A DNA stretch of 64,000 bases from NCBI RefSeq assembly GCF_020731355.1, contig NZ_JAJFZK010000007.1:124001-188000 (forward strand). Direction: 5' to 3'. Each line of letters opens with the position of its first letter. Positions within the stretch are counted from its first letter, which is position 1. Of the stretch, positions 40,641 to 49,254 are shown piece after piece. Under the pieces are notes generated by a model, which saw only the letters and a list, made by a program, of their open reading frames with translations, was not told where the DNA came from and did not search any database. Source of the DNA: Bacillus sp. REN16. Its GTDB lineage: Bacteria > Bacillota > Bacilli > Bacillales > Bacillaceae_L. A program made the translations under genes and the position numbers.

Positions 40641-40643
40641 TCC

Positions 40644-41516
40644 TTATCCCCCTTTTCTTTCAATCCCTTTTATTGAATCAAATAAGAATTGTGTAATGAC
40701 TACTCCCTCATTCTTTTTCCTTGCTTCATCTATTACATATCCTAAAATGGCATCAATTTCTGTTTTTCTACCTTCTTCTATGTCACGTAGCATCGATGAT
40801 TTATTTTCGGCAGTATTTTTAAGAATTGTTGTTAGCAGTTCCCATATTTCCCCACCCGAAGGAACAACCCTGGTGATTTCATGAAATAAGGTTTTCATTT
40901 GGTTGTGAAAATAACGATTTTCAAGCAATTCCCCATTCTTAACCCGGTAAAGGGCAGTTAAAGGATTAATAACAGCATTGGCGATTAGCTTCGATGTTAC
41001 GATTTCGTACCAATTTTCATGAAATTCGAATGGAAAATCAGTTAGTCTACTATCGATAGCTTCATTTTTTCCTTTGAATACTCCTAATTTTGTTCGTCCA
41101 ACACCAGTATGAATGACGGTGCTTTCATTTATTTTTAATGCCCCATGTTCCACAACGCCCAATAGAATCGAAGGGTTCTTTAGCTTATCGATCATGTTAA
41201 TATGGCTCATTCCGTTTTGAAGGAAGCATACTGTTTGGACCTTCTCTAGGTCTGAAGTTTGTGATAGTACTTCTGCTAATATGTATTGTTTTACAGCAAT
41301 GAAAATTATTTCTTCTCCTATTACAGATGCGGAGGCTACTACTGCTTGTACCTTATATGTTTTTGACGTATTTTTCTTTTCAATTGTTACACCTAATTTA
41401 TTTATTTCGTTTGCCTGATGTTCAGTTCTTGTATAAATGGTTACATCATGTTGTTCTGCAAGATAACCAGCAAAAAGCAACCCGATGGAACCTCCCCCAA
41501 TGATTCCAATTTTCAT
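40644..41516 (-). CDS. panE: 2-dehydropantoate 2-reductase (ketopantoate reductase), YlbQ-like
   Basis: NADPH-dependent reduction of ketopantoate to pantoate for coenzyme A. 290 residues: N-terminal Rossmann motif IGIIGGGSIGLLFAGYL, the conserved LQNGMSH segment, the catalytic lysine region SKLIANAVINPLTALY, and ApbA C-terminal domain (TEIDAILGYVIDEA). Three bases separate it from the DUF3397 gene, so they are co-transcribed. A paralogue elsewhere is possible. Confidence 0.9.
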   Translation of the reverse strand: MKIGIIGGGSIGLLFAGYLAEQHDVTIYTRTEHQANEINKLGVTIEKKNTSKTYKVQAVVASASVIGEEIIFIAVKQYILAEVLSQTSDLEKVQTVCFLQNGMSHINMIDKLKNPSILLGVVEHGALKINESTVIHTGVGRTKLGVFKGKNEAIDSRLTDFPFEFHENWYEIVTSKLIANAVINPLTALYRVKNGELLENRYFHNQMKTLFHEITRVVPSGGEIWELLTTILKNTAENKSSMLRDIEEGRKTEIDAILGYVIDEARKKNEGVVITQFLFDSIKGIERKGG

Positions 41517-41621
41517 AACTCCAACTCCACAATTTGTCTTTGCCTATATTTTACCAAAGAGTCCGACAATATGCCTAGTATAAGGACAATGAAAAGTATG
41601 TAAAAACTTACTACCCATAAC

Positions 41622-41652
41622 TATACCCCAAAGGATAATCCCTTGGGGTATA
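41622..41652. terminator. Hairpin after the acyl-CoA carboxylase genes
   Basis: 15-base stem with one mismatch (TATACCCCAAAGGAT against ATCCCTTGGGGTATA), about 14 bases beyond the carboxylase beta stop. There is no T-run on the minus strand, so terminator strength is uncertain. Confidence 0.55.
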
Positions 41653-41665
41653 ATTTCACTATTAT

Positions 41666-43207
41666 TTATACCGGATAAACAGGGTGTTTCTTGTGTCCAG
41701 AGTTGAGTTCTTTTGTTTCATACAATGCTAAGCGATTGATGAGGACATTTCTTAAATCAGTCGCTGTTACGATATCATCGATGATTAGCTCAGAAGCTAG
41801 CTTGTAAATATCAATTGCTTCTTTATACTCCTTTTGCTTTTGCTGCACATAGGCAATTCGTTCCTTTGGATCTTCAATTTCAGTGATTTTATTAGAATAA
41901 ACAGCATTTACCGCCGCCTCTGGACCCATTACCGCAATTTGAGCAGTTGGCAGCGCGACACAATAATCAGGCTCAAATGCAGGACCTGCCATTGCGTAGA
42001 GACCTGCACCATATGCTTTTCGAACAATGACCGAAATCTTCGGTACAGTTGCGGAGCTCATAGCTGCAATTAACTTCGCTCCATGTCTAATGATTCCGGC
42101 TCTTTCAACCTTCGTACCAATCATAAATCCTGGAACATCCGCCAAGAACACCAACGGGATTTGGAAAGCATCACATAAAGTGATAAATTTAGCCGCTTTG
42201 TCTGCGGAATCTACAAACAAGACGCCACCCTTCACTTTAGGCTGATTCGCAATTATCCCCACTGGTCTTCCGGCAATACGGGCAAGACCCGTGATTATTT
42301 CAGGCGCAAATAGTTTTTTAATCTCATAGAAACTTCCTTGATCAATGAGGGCGTCAATTCCCTCATACATATTAAAAGGAGCATTTTGATTAACAGGAAT
42401 GATCTCTTCCAGACCCTTCCCTTCCTTTGGTAATACAGCTTCAGTTAGAGCAGGTTTGTTCAAATAATTGGCAGGGAAGAATTTCAAATAATCCCGCGCA
42501 CTTTGAATTGCTTGTTCTTCATTTGAAGCAAGCACATCACCACAGCCACTGACTGTACAGTGCATTCTTGCACCACCCATTTCTTCTAATGAAACCTTTT
42601 CGCCGATCACCTTCTCAGCCATCCGTGGAGACCCCAAATACATCGACGCATTCTTTTCAACCATGATGACAATATCACAAAAAGCAGGTATGTATGCTCC
42701 CCCCGCTGCAGACGGACCAAATAAAATACAGACCTGAGGAATCATTCCCGATAATCGTACCTGATTATGAAAAATTCGCCCTGCACCACGCCGATTCGGG
42801 AACATCTCAAGTTGGTCTGTTATTCGTGCCCCAGCTGAATCTACTAAATATAAAAGCGGCACCTGAAGCTTTTCAGCGGTTTCTTGAATTCGAATAATTT
42901 TTTCAACCGTACGAGCCCCCCATGATCCAGCTTTAACAGTGGAGTCATTCGCCATCACACACACTTTTTGTCCGTTTATTTCTCCAATCGCGGTAACAAC
43001 TCCATCTGCTGGAAGATCCCCTGCTGCATTGTTAGCAAATTTTCCATCCTCTTGGTAAATTCCATTATCAAATAAAAGGGCAAGGCGATCTCGAACAAAT
43101 AATTTATGTTGTTCCTTAAGCTTTTGATGATATTTTTCATGTCCCCCCGCTTCAATTTCTTTGCCTTTTTCAACGAGCTTTTGGTCTAAATCCTTAGTAT
43201 GAAGCAT
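41666..43207 (-). CDS. Acyl-CoA carboxylase carboxyltransferase (beta) subunit
   Basis: About 513 residues of the PccB/MccB/YngE type, with both crotonase-fold halves on one chain. CoA and biotin-binding segments include LYLVDSAGARITDQ, GPSAAGGAYIPAF, LGSPRMAEKVIGE, ADVPGFMIGTKVERAGIIRHGAK and KAYGAGLYAMAG. Forms an operon with a 70-residue biotin carrier and a biotin carboxylase. Substrate (propionyl-, methylcrotonyl- or another acyl-CoA) cannot be fixed from sequence. The second of two adjacent ATGs is better spaced from GGAG. Confidence 0.9.
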   Translation of the reverse strand: MLHTKDLDQKLVEKGKEIEAGGHEKYHQKLKEQHKLFVRDRLALLFDNGIYQEDGKFANNAAGDLPADGVVTAIGEINGQKVCVMANDSTVKAGSWGARTVEKIIRIQETAEKLQVPLLYLVDSAGARITDQLEMFPNRRGAGRIFHNQVRLSGMIPQVCILFGPSAAGGAYIPAFCDIVIMVEKNASMYLGSPRMAEKVIGEKVSLEEMGGARMHCTVSGCGDVLASNEEQAIQSARDYLKFFPANYLNKPALTEAVLPKEGKGLEEIIPVNQNAPFNMYEGIDALIDQGSFYEIKKLFAPEIITGLARIAGRPVGIIANQPKVKGGVLFVDSADKAAKFITLCDAFQIPLVFLADVPGFMIGTKVERAGIIRHGAKLIAAMSSATVPKISVIVRKAYGAGLYAMAGPAFEPDYCVALPTAQIAVMGPEAAVNAVYSNKITEIEDPKERIAYVQQKQKEYKEAIDIYKLASELIIDDIVTATDLRNVLINRLALYETKELNSGHKKHPVYPV

Positions 43208-43223
43208 CATTACACTCCTTTCC

Positions 43224-43436
43224 TTATTCTAGAACAAGTAAGACATCGTCTTCATTTACAAAATCCCCAATAGTTACATTCACGTTAGCAACCTTGCCAT
43301 CTAGCCCGCTTTCAATCGGAATTTCCATTTTCATTGATTCAAGCATGATAACCACTTGACCTTCTGTAATTTGATCACCCTCTAAAACTAATACTTGTAA
43401 AACGGTTCCTGCCATGGTTGCTGTGATTTCTTTCAT
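43224..43436 (-). CDS. Biotin carboxyl carrier protein, 70-residue stand-alone biotinyl domain
   Basis: 70 residues consisting only of a biotinyl/lipoyl domain. The biotin lysine lies in the ESMKMEIPI motif (Lys35), flanked by the usual glycine turns. Similar in size to B. subtilis YngHB. It lies 1 base after the biotin carboxylase stop and 16 before the carboxyltransferase, forming a three-gene enzyme. ATG with GGAGGCA site. Confidence 0.92.
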   Translation of the reverse strand: MKEITATMAGTVLQVLVLEGDQITEGQVVIMLESMKMEIPIESGLDGKVANVNVTIGDFVNEDDVLLVLE

Positions 43437-43437
43437 T

Positions 43438-44787
43438 TTAATGCCTCCCTATGTTTTTCATCAAAGAAATGTAATTTGTCGTATATTCTCCTTTAAGGTA
43501 GGACTCCTCATTAATAATTTCCTGGAATAAAGGGATATTCGTTTTTATTCCTGTTATAGCAATATTATTAAAATAGTCTTTTGCTATTTGAATCGCTTCG
43601 GGACGATTACTGCCTTTCACAATGATTTTGGCTATCATCGGGTCGTAAAAGGGTGTCACTGTTGATCCTGATTCATATCCCTTATCAACTCGGACACCTT
43701 GATTGTTTTGCGGTAATACAAAATCTTTTATTTTACCAGGGGATGGAAAAAACTTTACTGGGTCTTCCGCATATACACGAAATTCGATTGAATGCCCAGT
43801 TGCCATGATTTCGTTTTGGGTCAATGGCAATTTTTCTCCCCTTGCGACTAGGATCTGCCATTTTACAAGATCAACATTTGTAATCATTTCTGTAATGGCA
43901 TGTTCAACCTGAAGCCTTGTATTCATCTCAAGAAAATAGAAATTTTCTTCTGCATCCACAATGAATTCGATAGTTCCGGCATTTGTATAGTCCACATATT
44001 CTGCTGCCTTTTTTGCCGCATCACAGATTTTTTCACGTGTCTCTTCCGAAAGAAAAGGTGAAGGTGTTTCCTCAATTACCTTTTGATTGCGCCGTTGAAT
44101 CGAACAATCTCTCTCAAAAAGATGGACAATATTACCGTGTTGGTCACCGAATATTTGCACCTCGATATGTCTTGCATTTGGAATGAACTTTTCGATGAAC
44201 ATTTCATCATTTCCAAAATACGATTTAGCCCTCGTCTTTGTTGTTTGAAATGCATTTTGTAATTCTTCTTCAGATTGGCAGCATACCATCCCGATTCCGC
44301 CCCCGCCGCCACTTGCCTTCAACATGACTGGATAGCCATAATTTTGTGCAAGTGCCAAAGCTTCATCCACTGTTTGGATGGCACTTTCACTCCCCGGCAC
44401 TACCGGTACACCAGCATCTATCATTGTTTGTCTTGCTTTAACTTTATCTCCCATTAATGAGATAATTGATGGTGTTGGTCCTATATAAACAATCCCACTT
44501 TTTGCGACCTCTTTCGCAAAGGTTGCATTTTCTGATAAAAATCCATACCCGGGATGGATTGCATCGACCTGTTCCAACTCGGCAATTTTAATGATTTTAT
44601 CTGCTTGAAGATAAGATTTCATTACCGGCGGCTCACCAATTCGATGGGCTACGGTTGCATTTCTCACAAACGGCAGCTCTTGATCCGCATCAGAATAGAC
44701 AGCGACTGTTTCAATCCCCATCTCATGACATGTTTTTATGATCCTTGATGCAATTTCTCCCCTGTTTGCAATCAACACTTTTTTCAA
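43438..44787 (-). CDS. Biotin carboxylase subunit of an acyl-CoA carboxylase
   Basis: ATP-grasp enzyme that carboxylates the biotin carrier. 449 residues: KKVLIANRGEIASRI start, ATP loop MLKASGGGGGIGM, HIEVQIFGD, ERDCSIQRRNQKVIEE, catalytic EMNTRLQVEHAITE. I start at the TTG at 44787 with AAAGGGG 9 bases upstream; the earlier TTG seven codons up lies in the ribosome site. Probably a second biotin carboxylase beside a fatty-acid AccC elsewhere. A cre-like site lies 79-92 bases upstream. Confidence 0.9.
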   Translation of the reverse strand: MKKVLIANRGEIASRIIKTCHEMGIETVAVYSDADQELPFVRNATVAHRIGEPPVMKSYLQADKIIKIAELEQVDAIHPGYGFLSENATFAKEVAKSGIVYIGPTPSIISLMGDKVKARQTMIDAGVPVVPGSESAIQTVDEALALAQNYGYPVMLKASGGGGGIGMVCCQSEEELQNAFQTTKTRAKSYFGNDEMFIEKFIPNARHIEVQIFGDQHGNIVHLFERDCSIQRRNQKVIEETPSPFLSEETREKICDAAKKAAEYVDYTNAGTIEFIVDAEENFYFLEMNTRLQVEHAITEMITNVDLVKWQILVARGEKLPLTQNEIMATGHSIEFRVYAEDPVKFFPSPGKIKDFVLPQNNQGVRVDKGYESGSTVTPFYDPMIAKIIVKGSNRPEAIQIAKDYFNNIAITGIKTNIPLFQEIINEESYLKGEYTTNYISLMKNIGRH

Positions 44788-44865
44788 GGCTCTTTTCCCC
44801 TTTCGCAAAAAGATAAAGGTGCATTATATAATTTCTACATCTATCTACATATTCCTGCACCGTAT

Positions 44866-44879
44866 TGGAAACGCTTTCT
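44866..44879. promoter_or_regulatory. Candidate cre site (CcpA operator)
   Basis: TGGAAACGCTTTCT differs at one position from the catabolite-response consensus WTGNAARCGNWWWCA (last base T rather than A). It lies in the divergent gap between the acyl-CoA carboxylase operon and ylbP, so it could repress either. Carbon repression of an acyl-CoA carboxylase would be sensible, but this is inferred. Confidence 0.5.
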
Positions 44880-44976
44880 ATTTTTTTCTACAGAATTTTT
44901 TGTAATTTTGTTATATAATGAATATATTAGCTTTAAAAACAGTTTTTTCTTAGGAGAATCACAGGGGGGATATCAA

Positions 44977-45450
44977 ATGTATACGGCAAAGGTTGAAAAA
45001 TTATTAGTAAACTATAAAACTCTTGAAGAATTTAAAGAATTTAAGGAATATGGCCTTCAGGAACTTTCGATGCTTGAAGACCTTGAATCAAATATTATTG
45101 AAAATGATAGCGTTTCACCTTTTTACGGCATATTCTTTGGAGATAAATTAGTGGCGCGCATGAGCCTTTATCGTGTTGATAAAAAATTCAACAAATACTT
45201 TGAACCTGCCGAGGACTACTTGGAGCTGTGGAAGCTAGAAGTGCTTCCAAATTATCAGAAAAAAGGATTTGGAAAGGCTCTAGTGGATTATGCAAAATCG
45301 TATAATCTACCGATTAAAACAAATCCTCGTGTGAAATCATCAGAGTTTTGGGAAAAAATGGGGTTCACACCTGCTGCTTACAATATGGAACGTGACCTTG
45401 GAGAAAACCCGCTTCTTTGGTTTCCACAAGGTGTACATGAAATCGATTAA
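44977..45450 (+). CDS. ylbP: GNAT-family N-acetyltransferase YlbP
   Basis: 157 residues with a GNAT fold: ELWKLEVLPNYQKKGFGKALVDYAK is the acetyl-CoA binding motif A (QKKGFGKAL), followed by the beta bulge and WEKMGFTPA. Position next to gerR and the panE-like gene matches B. subtilis ylbP. Substrate unknown. I start at the ATG at 44977, preceded by AGGGGGGAT; the upstream in-frame ATG has no ribosome site. Confidence 0.9.
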   Translation: MYTAKVEKLLVNYKTLEEFKEFKEYGLQELSMLEDLESNIIENDSVSPFYGIFFGDKLVARMSLYRVDKKFNKYFEPAEDYLELWKLEVLPNYQKKGFGKALVDYAKSYNLPIKTNPRVKSSEFWEKMGFTPAAYNMERDLGENPLLWFPQGVHEID

Positions 45451-45480
45451 ACAAATATGTATGAAACTAGACAATACAAA

Positions 45481-45514
45481 AAGAAAACAGCTGAACAATG
45501 TCAGCTGTTTTCTT
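45481..45514. terminator. Bidirectional terminator between ylbP and gerR
   Basis: Perfect 14-base stem AAGAAAACAGCTGA/TCAGCTGTTTTCTT with a 6-base loop, A-rich before and T-rich after. It serves the convergent ylbP (plus) and gerR (minus). Confidence 0.92.
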
Positions 45515-45516
45515 TT

Positions 45517-46134
45517 TTATTTTTCAACTCGCTCAAGATTTCCATTTCGGTCCATTTGAAATTTAACTTTTTTACTTCGCTCATCTTCTTGGAGTACCAC
45601 CATTTTTCGGGCGCGTTCCATAATTTCAATCAAGGCTTTATAATCTTCCTCAATTAATTGAATATTATTTTCTAAGGTCTTATTTTGTGCCTTTAAGTCT
45701 TTAACTTGATCTTGGAGCTTCGTTACTTCAGTGTTCAAGCTCTTATTTTCTTTAACCACGTTGTCGAACTTGTTTTCTGTTTTCTCATATTCTTCAAGAA
45801 ATCGTATGATATCCCTTAATTGCAGCTCAGTCGACTGGCTATTCGTAAGTTCAATAGTTTCAGGCTCTGGTTGATTTTGTTGAAGCTGCTCTCCATTATT
45901 TTGTTTCTTTAATTCTTTACGCTGTTTTTTTGCAAGTTCAATTCCAGATTTATATTGTTTGCGCACATATGAATTCCATCTGAAACCACATGCTGCTGCG
46001 GTACGAGATAGTGTACGACCTACCTCTTCAAATGCACCTAATTGTGTTCCTCCTTCACGGATGTGGCGCAATACCACTTCAGCCAGCAATAAATCCTCAT
46101 CTCCTGACCAAGCATCTTGACGTGTTGAAGTCAT
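45517..46134 (-). CDS. gerR: Sporulation regulator GerR/YlbO (RsfA family, Myb-like)
   Basis: 205 residues: an N-terminal Myb/SANT-like DNA-binding domain (RQDAWSGDEDLLLAEVVLRHIREGGTQ, FEEVGRTLSRTAAACGFRWN) and a C-terminal coiled coil (about 110-180). Position between rpmF and ylbP equals B. subtilis ylbO, now gerR, a mother-cell regulator downstream of sigma-E. The ATG at 46134 has a GGGAGGGAAAG site. Confidence 0.88.
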   Translation of the reverse strand: MTSTRQDAWSGDEDLLLAEVVLRHIREGGTQLGAFEEVGRTLSRTAAACGFRWNSYVRKQYKSGIELAKKQRKELKKQNNGEQLQQNQPEPETIELTNSQSTELQLRDIIRFLEEYEKTENKFDNVVKENKSLNTEVTKLQDQVKDLKAQNKTLENNIQLIEEDYKALIEIMERARKMVVLQEDERSKKVKFQMDRNGNLERVEK

Positions 46135-46216
46135 ATCTTTCCCTCCCATACTTTTTTACTTATACATATGCATGTAGTAGAAAAGATAGACTATCCACAC
46201 TCTAGTAAGAAAATAA

Positions 46217-46981
46217 TTATTCTTTTCGCATGATCTTTTGAACGGCCTCAAGATGTTCATCTGTTACCCACAAAGCCGAACACTCCTCAATTTCTTCAAG
46301 GATTCTTTCCTTCAACCCAGTCGCAAGCCATTTTCTATTCACTACTTTTTTATAAGCTTTTACTACTTTAGTAGTAATTAAAAATTCATTGGCGATAAAT
46401 TCCTCACAATCCTTTATCGCATCGTCCTTAGATAAGACATGTTGAATGAAGCCAAGCTCTTTTCCGTCTTCAGCAGAAATGATTTCCCCGCCCAAAAGAA
46501 GGTGGAATGCTTTATCAATAGATACTCTTTCTAGCAGGAGAGTCGCACCACCCCAACCCGTCGTGATTCCTTGTTTTCCTTGAACAAAGCCAAATCTACT
46601 TCCCTGAGTTGCTAGTCGATAGTCACATGCTGTCGCAAGCTCACATCCACCGCCAATTGCTAGTCCATTCAATAGAGCGATAGTGGGTTTCGTTAAAGTT
46701 GCAAGCTTGTATAAAATCATGCCCATCTTCATAAGCATTTGATATGCTTCTTCTACCGTTTGCAGGTTTTGGAAAATCGATAAATCACCACCTGAACAAA
46801 ATGATTTTTGTCCAGCCCCTGTAATGACTAAAACCTGATCTTCCTCATTCTTTTCAACCTCTGTGAGGGTATGCAAAAGTCCATCCATTACATCGTAATC
46901 GATCGCATTCCATTTTTCGGGACGATTGATTGTAAACCAAACAATCCCACGAGCATCACGTTTAACTATGTATTTTGACAT
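46217..46981 (-). CDS. Enoyl-CoA hydratase/isomerase family protein
   Basis: 254 residues with the crotonase fold: INRPEKWNAIDYDV (N-terminal), GAGQKSFCSGGDLS, and oxyanion hole GLAIGGGCELATACDYRLA. Both usual catalytic glutamates cannot be placed with confidence, so the exact reaction (hydratase, isomerase or hydrolase) is open. It lies between rpmF and gerR; a strong terminator (47006-47045) separates it from rpmF. Confidence 0.88.
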   Translation of the reverse strand: MSKYIVKRDARGIVWFTINRPEKWNAIDYDVMDGLLHTLTEVEKNEEDQVLVITGAGQKSFCSGGDLSIFQNLQTVEEAYQMLMKMGMILYKLATLTKPTIALLNGLAIGGGCELATACDYRLATQGSRFGFVQGKQGITTGWGGATLLLERVSIDKAFHLLLGGEIISAEDGKELGFIQHVLSKDDAIKDCEEFIANEFLITTKVVKAYKKVVNRKWLATGLKERILEEIEECSALWVTDEHLEAVQKIMRKE

Positions 46982-47005
46982 GATTTTTACCCCTTTAAAA
47001 AATTA

Positions 47006-47045
47006 AAAAGCGTATTGATAACAAGTCTGTTATCAATACGCTTTT
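47006..47045 (-). terminator. Terminator of rpmF
   Basis: Perfect 18-base stem AAAAGCGTATTGATAACA/TGTTATCAATACGCTTTT with a 4-base loop, 16 bases after the rpmF stop. Confidence 0.92.
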
Positions 47046-47061
47046 AACTTGTTAACAAAAA

Positions 47062-47235
47062 TTATTTGCTAACAACTTCTTTTCCTTTGTAAGTACCGCA
47101 TTCTTTACATACGCGGTGTGCTAATTTCATTTCACCACAGTTTGGGCATGCCACCATACCTGGCACTTGTAATTTGAAATGTGTACGACGTAATCTTTTT
47201 CTTGTCTTAGATGTTCTTCTAAAAGGTACAGCCAT
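47062..47235 (-). CDS. rpmF: 50S ribosomal protein L32
   Basis: 57 residues: [19 protein letters not shown], then a zinc ribbon with CPNC and CKEC pairs, so this is the zinc-binding (C+) form. I start at 47235 with GGAGG 8 bases upstream (not the ATG three codons earlier). Follows ylbN, the DUF177 gene, as in most bacteria. Confidence 0.97.
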   Translation of the reverse strand: MAVPFRRTSKTRKRLRRTHFKLQVPGMVACPNCGEMKLAHRVCKECGTYKGKEVVSK

Positions 47236-47277
47236 TATTCCCACCTCCTTAAAAAAATAAATAGATAAAGATGGATT

Positions 47278-47796
47278 TTATTCGTCTTCAAAGAATTTTG
47301 CTAGTCCTGCCAACCGGGGATCAATCTTGTTTTTCTTGTCATCCTCAGTGATAACTTCCCAATCTTGTCCTGATTGCGGTGCAGCATCTTCAGAGTTCGA
47401 ATCATCACAAAAAATCTGAATAGGTATTTCAAGTAAAATATTTTCCTTGATTAGAGGAAGTAAGTCAATTACTTCTCCCCGAACTTGATGAATATCATCG
47501 TCCGACTCTAGATCATAATCAGATGTTTCTTTGAGAAGAAACGTTTCAGTTGTTCGGATCTCGAATGGAAATTTCACATCAACCAAGGTTCGAGAGCAAG
47601 GCAGAATCATTGAACCTGAAATTGTTATATGAAAGCTCGCTTTTGAAGAACTTAGATCAACACGACCAGATACTTGGACCGGTGAAATGTCTCGTATCGA
47701 CTTGTCGAGCTCCATTATGTCTTTTACATCAACAGTTTCATCAATCATTAGATCTTTTCGAGCCAACTGATTTAATTGATTAATTGTCCATTTCAA
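47278..47796 (-). CDS. ylbN: DUF177/YceD-family protein YlbN
   Basis: 172 residues. The DUF177 core has SGSMILPCSRTLVDVKFPFEI, EVIDLLPLIKENILLEIPIQIFC and the DPRLAGLAKFFED end. Homologues lie upstream of rpmF in most bacteria and have been linked to 23S rRNA maturation/ribosome assembly. TTG start with a GAGGTGA site. A consensus sigma-A promoter lies 29-57 bases upstream, so ylbN-rpmF is one transcription unit. Confidence 0.92.
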   Translation of the reverse strand: MKWTINQLNQLARKDLMIDETVDVKDIMELDKSIRDISPVQVSGRVDLSSSKASFHITISGSMILPCSRTLVDVKFPFEIRTTETFLLKETSDYDLESDDDIHQVRGEVIDLLPLIKENILLEIPIQIFCDDSNSEDAAPQSGQDWEVITEDDKKNKIDPRLAGLAKFFEDE

Positions 47797-47824
47797 TTGA
47801 AATCACCTCAAGGCAACAAAGGTA

Positions 47825-47853
47825 ATTATAGCTTTGCAGATTACATTTGTCAA
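47825..47853 (-). promoter_or_regulatory. Sigma-A promoter of ylbN-rpmF
   Basis: Minus strand: -35 TTGACA (47848-47853), 17 bases, -10 TATAAT (47825-47830), both perfect consensus boxes. Confidence 0.92.
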
Positions 47854-47970
47854 TATTTTTTCTTTACACTATACTTAGTGTATGAATACTTTTCTACTAT
47901 ATCAGCTTTTCCAATAAAATGATATTTAAAAATCGAGTTTTATTAATAATCTTTACTAAAGGGTGAAATG

Positions 47971-49212
47971 ATGAAAGCTGTTGGTGTAATTGTTGAATAT
48001 AATCCATTCCATAATGGACATAGGTACCATCTTGATGAAACGAAAAAGAAGACAAATGCCGACTGTACAATTGCAGTCATGAGTGGAAATTTTCTACAAC
48101 GCGGGGAACCTGCCTTAGTATCAAAATGGGTAAGAACGAAAATGGCTTTAGAGGCTGGTGTTGACATTGTCATTGAATTGCCATACGCATTTGCAACTCA
48201 AAAAGCACAAAACTTTGCAAATGGTGCGATTTCGCTTCTAGACGCAATTCTTTGTGAAGAAGTTTGCTTCGGAAGTGAAAATGGGACAATCAACGACTTT
48301 GAATCTACTGTTGATTTTATGAAAGACAATCAACAATCCTATGATCACACAACAAGAAAATACTTAAAAGAAGGATATAGTTATCCGAAAGCAGCATCTC
48401 TAGCTTATTCTTCACTTTCAAATCATAATACATACGTCGATTTATCAAAACCAAATAATATTTTAGGCTATCATTATGTCAAAGCCATTCACGACCAAAA
48501 GAGTTCAATAAAAGCAGAAACCATCATGAGGACATCTGCTGGCTACCATGATGAAACTATTTCCCATGAATCCATCGCAAGTGCAACGAGCATCCGAAAA
48601 ACCTTATTTTCGACCGAAAAAAAGATTGAGGATATAATAGACTATCTTCCTCCTTCTACTGCCAAATGGTTAACCTCCTATTATGAGGAAAATCAACTTT
48701 ACCATCGGTGGGAAGAATATTTTACTTTATTAAAATACAAACTGCTCACAACTCCACCTTCTGAATTAGCAAAAATATATGAGGCAGAAGAAGGAATTGA
48801 AAATCGTTTATTAGCTTTTATTACAGAAGCAGCCTCCTTCCAAGACTTTATGGAAAAGATTAAAACAAAACGCTACACATGGACAAGATTGCAAAGACTT
48901 TGTGTACATATCTTAACAAACACAACAAAGGAACAGCTAAAACCAATCAATGAAAACCCTGTTGCAACATATATTCGCCTGCTTGGAATGTCCCAAAAAG
49001 GACAAGCGTATTTAAATCATGTAAAAAAGGATGTCAAGCTGCCCATTCTTTCAAAAGGGAGCGGAATTTCTGATGAACTCTTCACGCTTGATTTGAAAGC
49101 TGCCCAAACCTATTTAGCAATATTTCCTGAACCTCATCGTACTAAATTACTAAGACAGGAATATTCAATTCCACCAATAAGATATCATGAAGAACAACGA
49201 ATATACCTTTAA
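47971..49212 (+). CDS. tmcAL: tRNA(Met) cytidine acetate ligase TmcAL (YlbM)
   Basis: Uses acetate and ATP to make N4-acetylcytidine at position 34 of elongator tRNA-Met. 413 residues. The nucleotidyltransferase motif VGVIVEYNPFHNGHRYH is at the N-terminus, followed by MSGNFLQRGEPAL, and GYHDETISHESIASATSIRK (basic tRNA-binding segment) further in. Divergent from ylbN. I prefer the second of two adjacent ATGs (AAAGGGTGAA site). Confidence 0.93.
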   Translation: MKAVGVIVEYNPFHNGHRYHLDETKKKTNADCTIAVMSGNFLQRGEPALVSKWVRTKMALEAGVDIVIELPYAFATQKAQNFANGAISLLDAILCEEVCFGSENGTINDFESTVDFMKDNQQSYDHTTRKYLKEGYSYPKAASLAYSSLSNHNTYVDLSKPNNILGYHYVKAIHDQKSSIKAETIMRTSAGYHDETISHESIASATSIRKTLFSTEKKIEDIIDYLPPSTAKWLTSYYEENQLYHRWEEYFTLLKYKLLTTPPSELAKIYEAEEGIENRLLAFITEAASFQDFMEKIKTKRYTWTRLQRLCVHILTNTTKEQLKPINENPVATYIRLLGMSQKGQAYLNHVKKDVKLPILSKGSGISDELFTLDLKAAQTYLAIFPEPHRTKLLRQEYSIPPIRYHEEQRIYL

Positions 49213-49216
49213 ATGC

Positions 49217-49250
49217 AAACAGTCGCACCAATTGGTTGCGACTGTTTTTT
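49217..49250. terminator. Bidirectional terminator between tmcAL and ylbL
   Basis: Perfect 11-base stem AAACAGTCGCA/TGCGACTGTTT with a CCAATTGG-rich loop, then T-run. Shared by the convergent tmcAL and ylbL. Confidence 0.9.
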
Positions 49251-49254
49251 ATGA

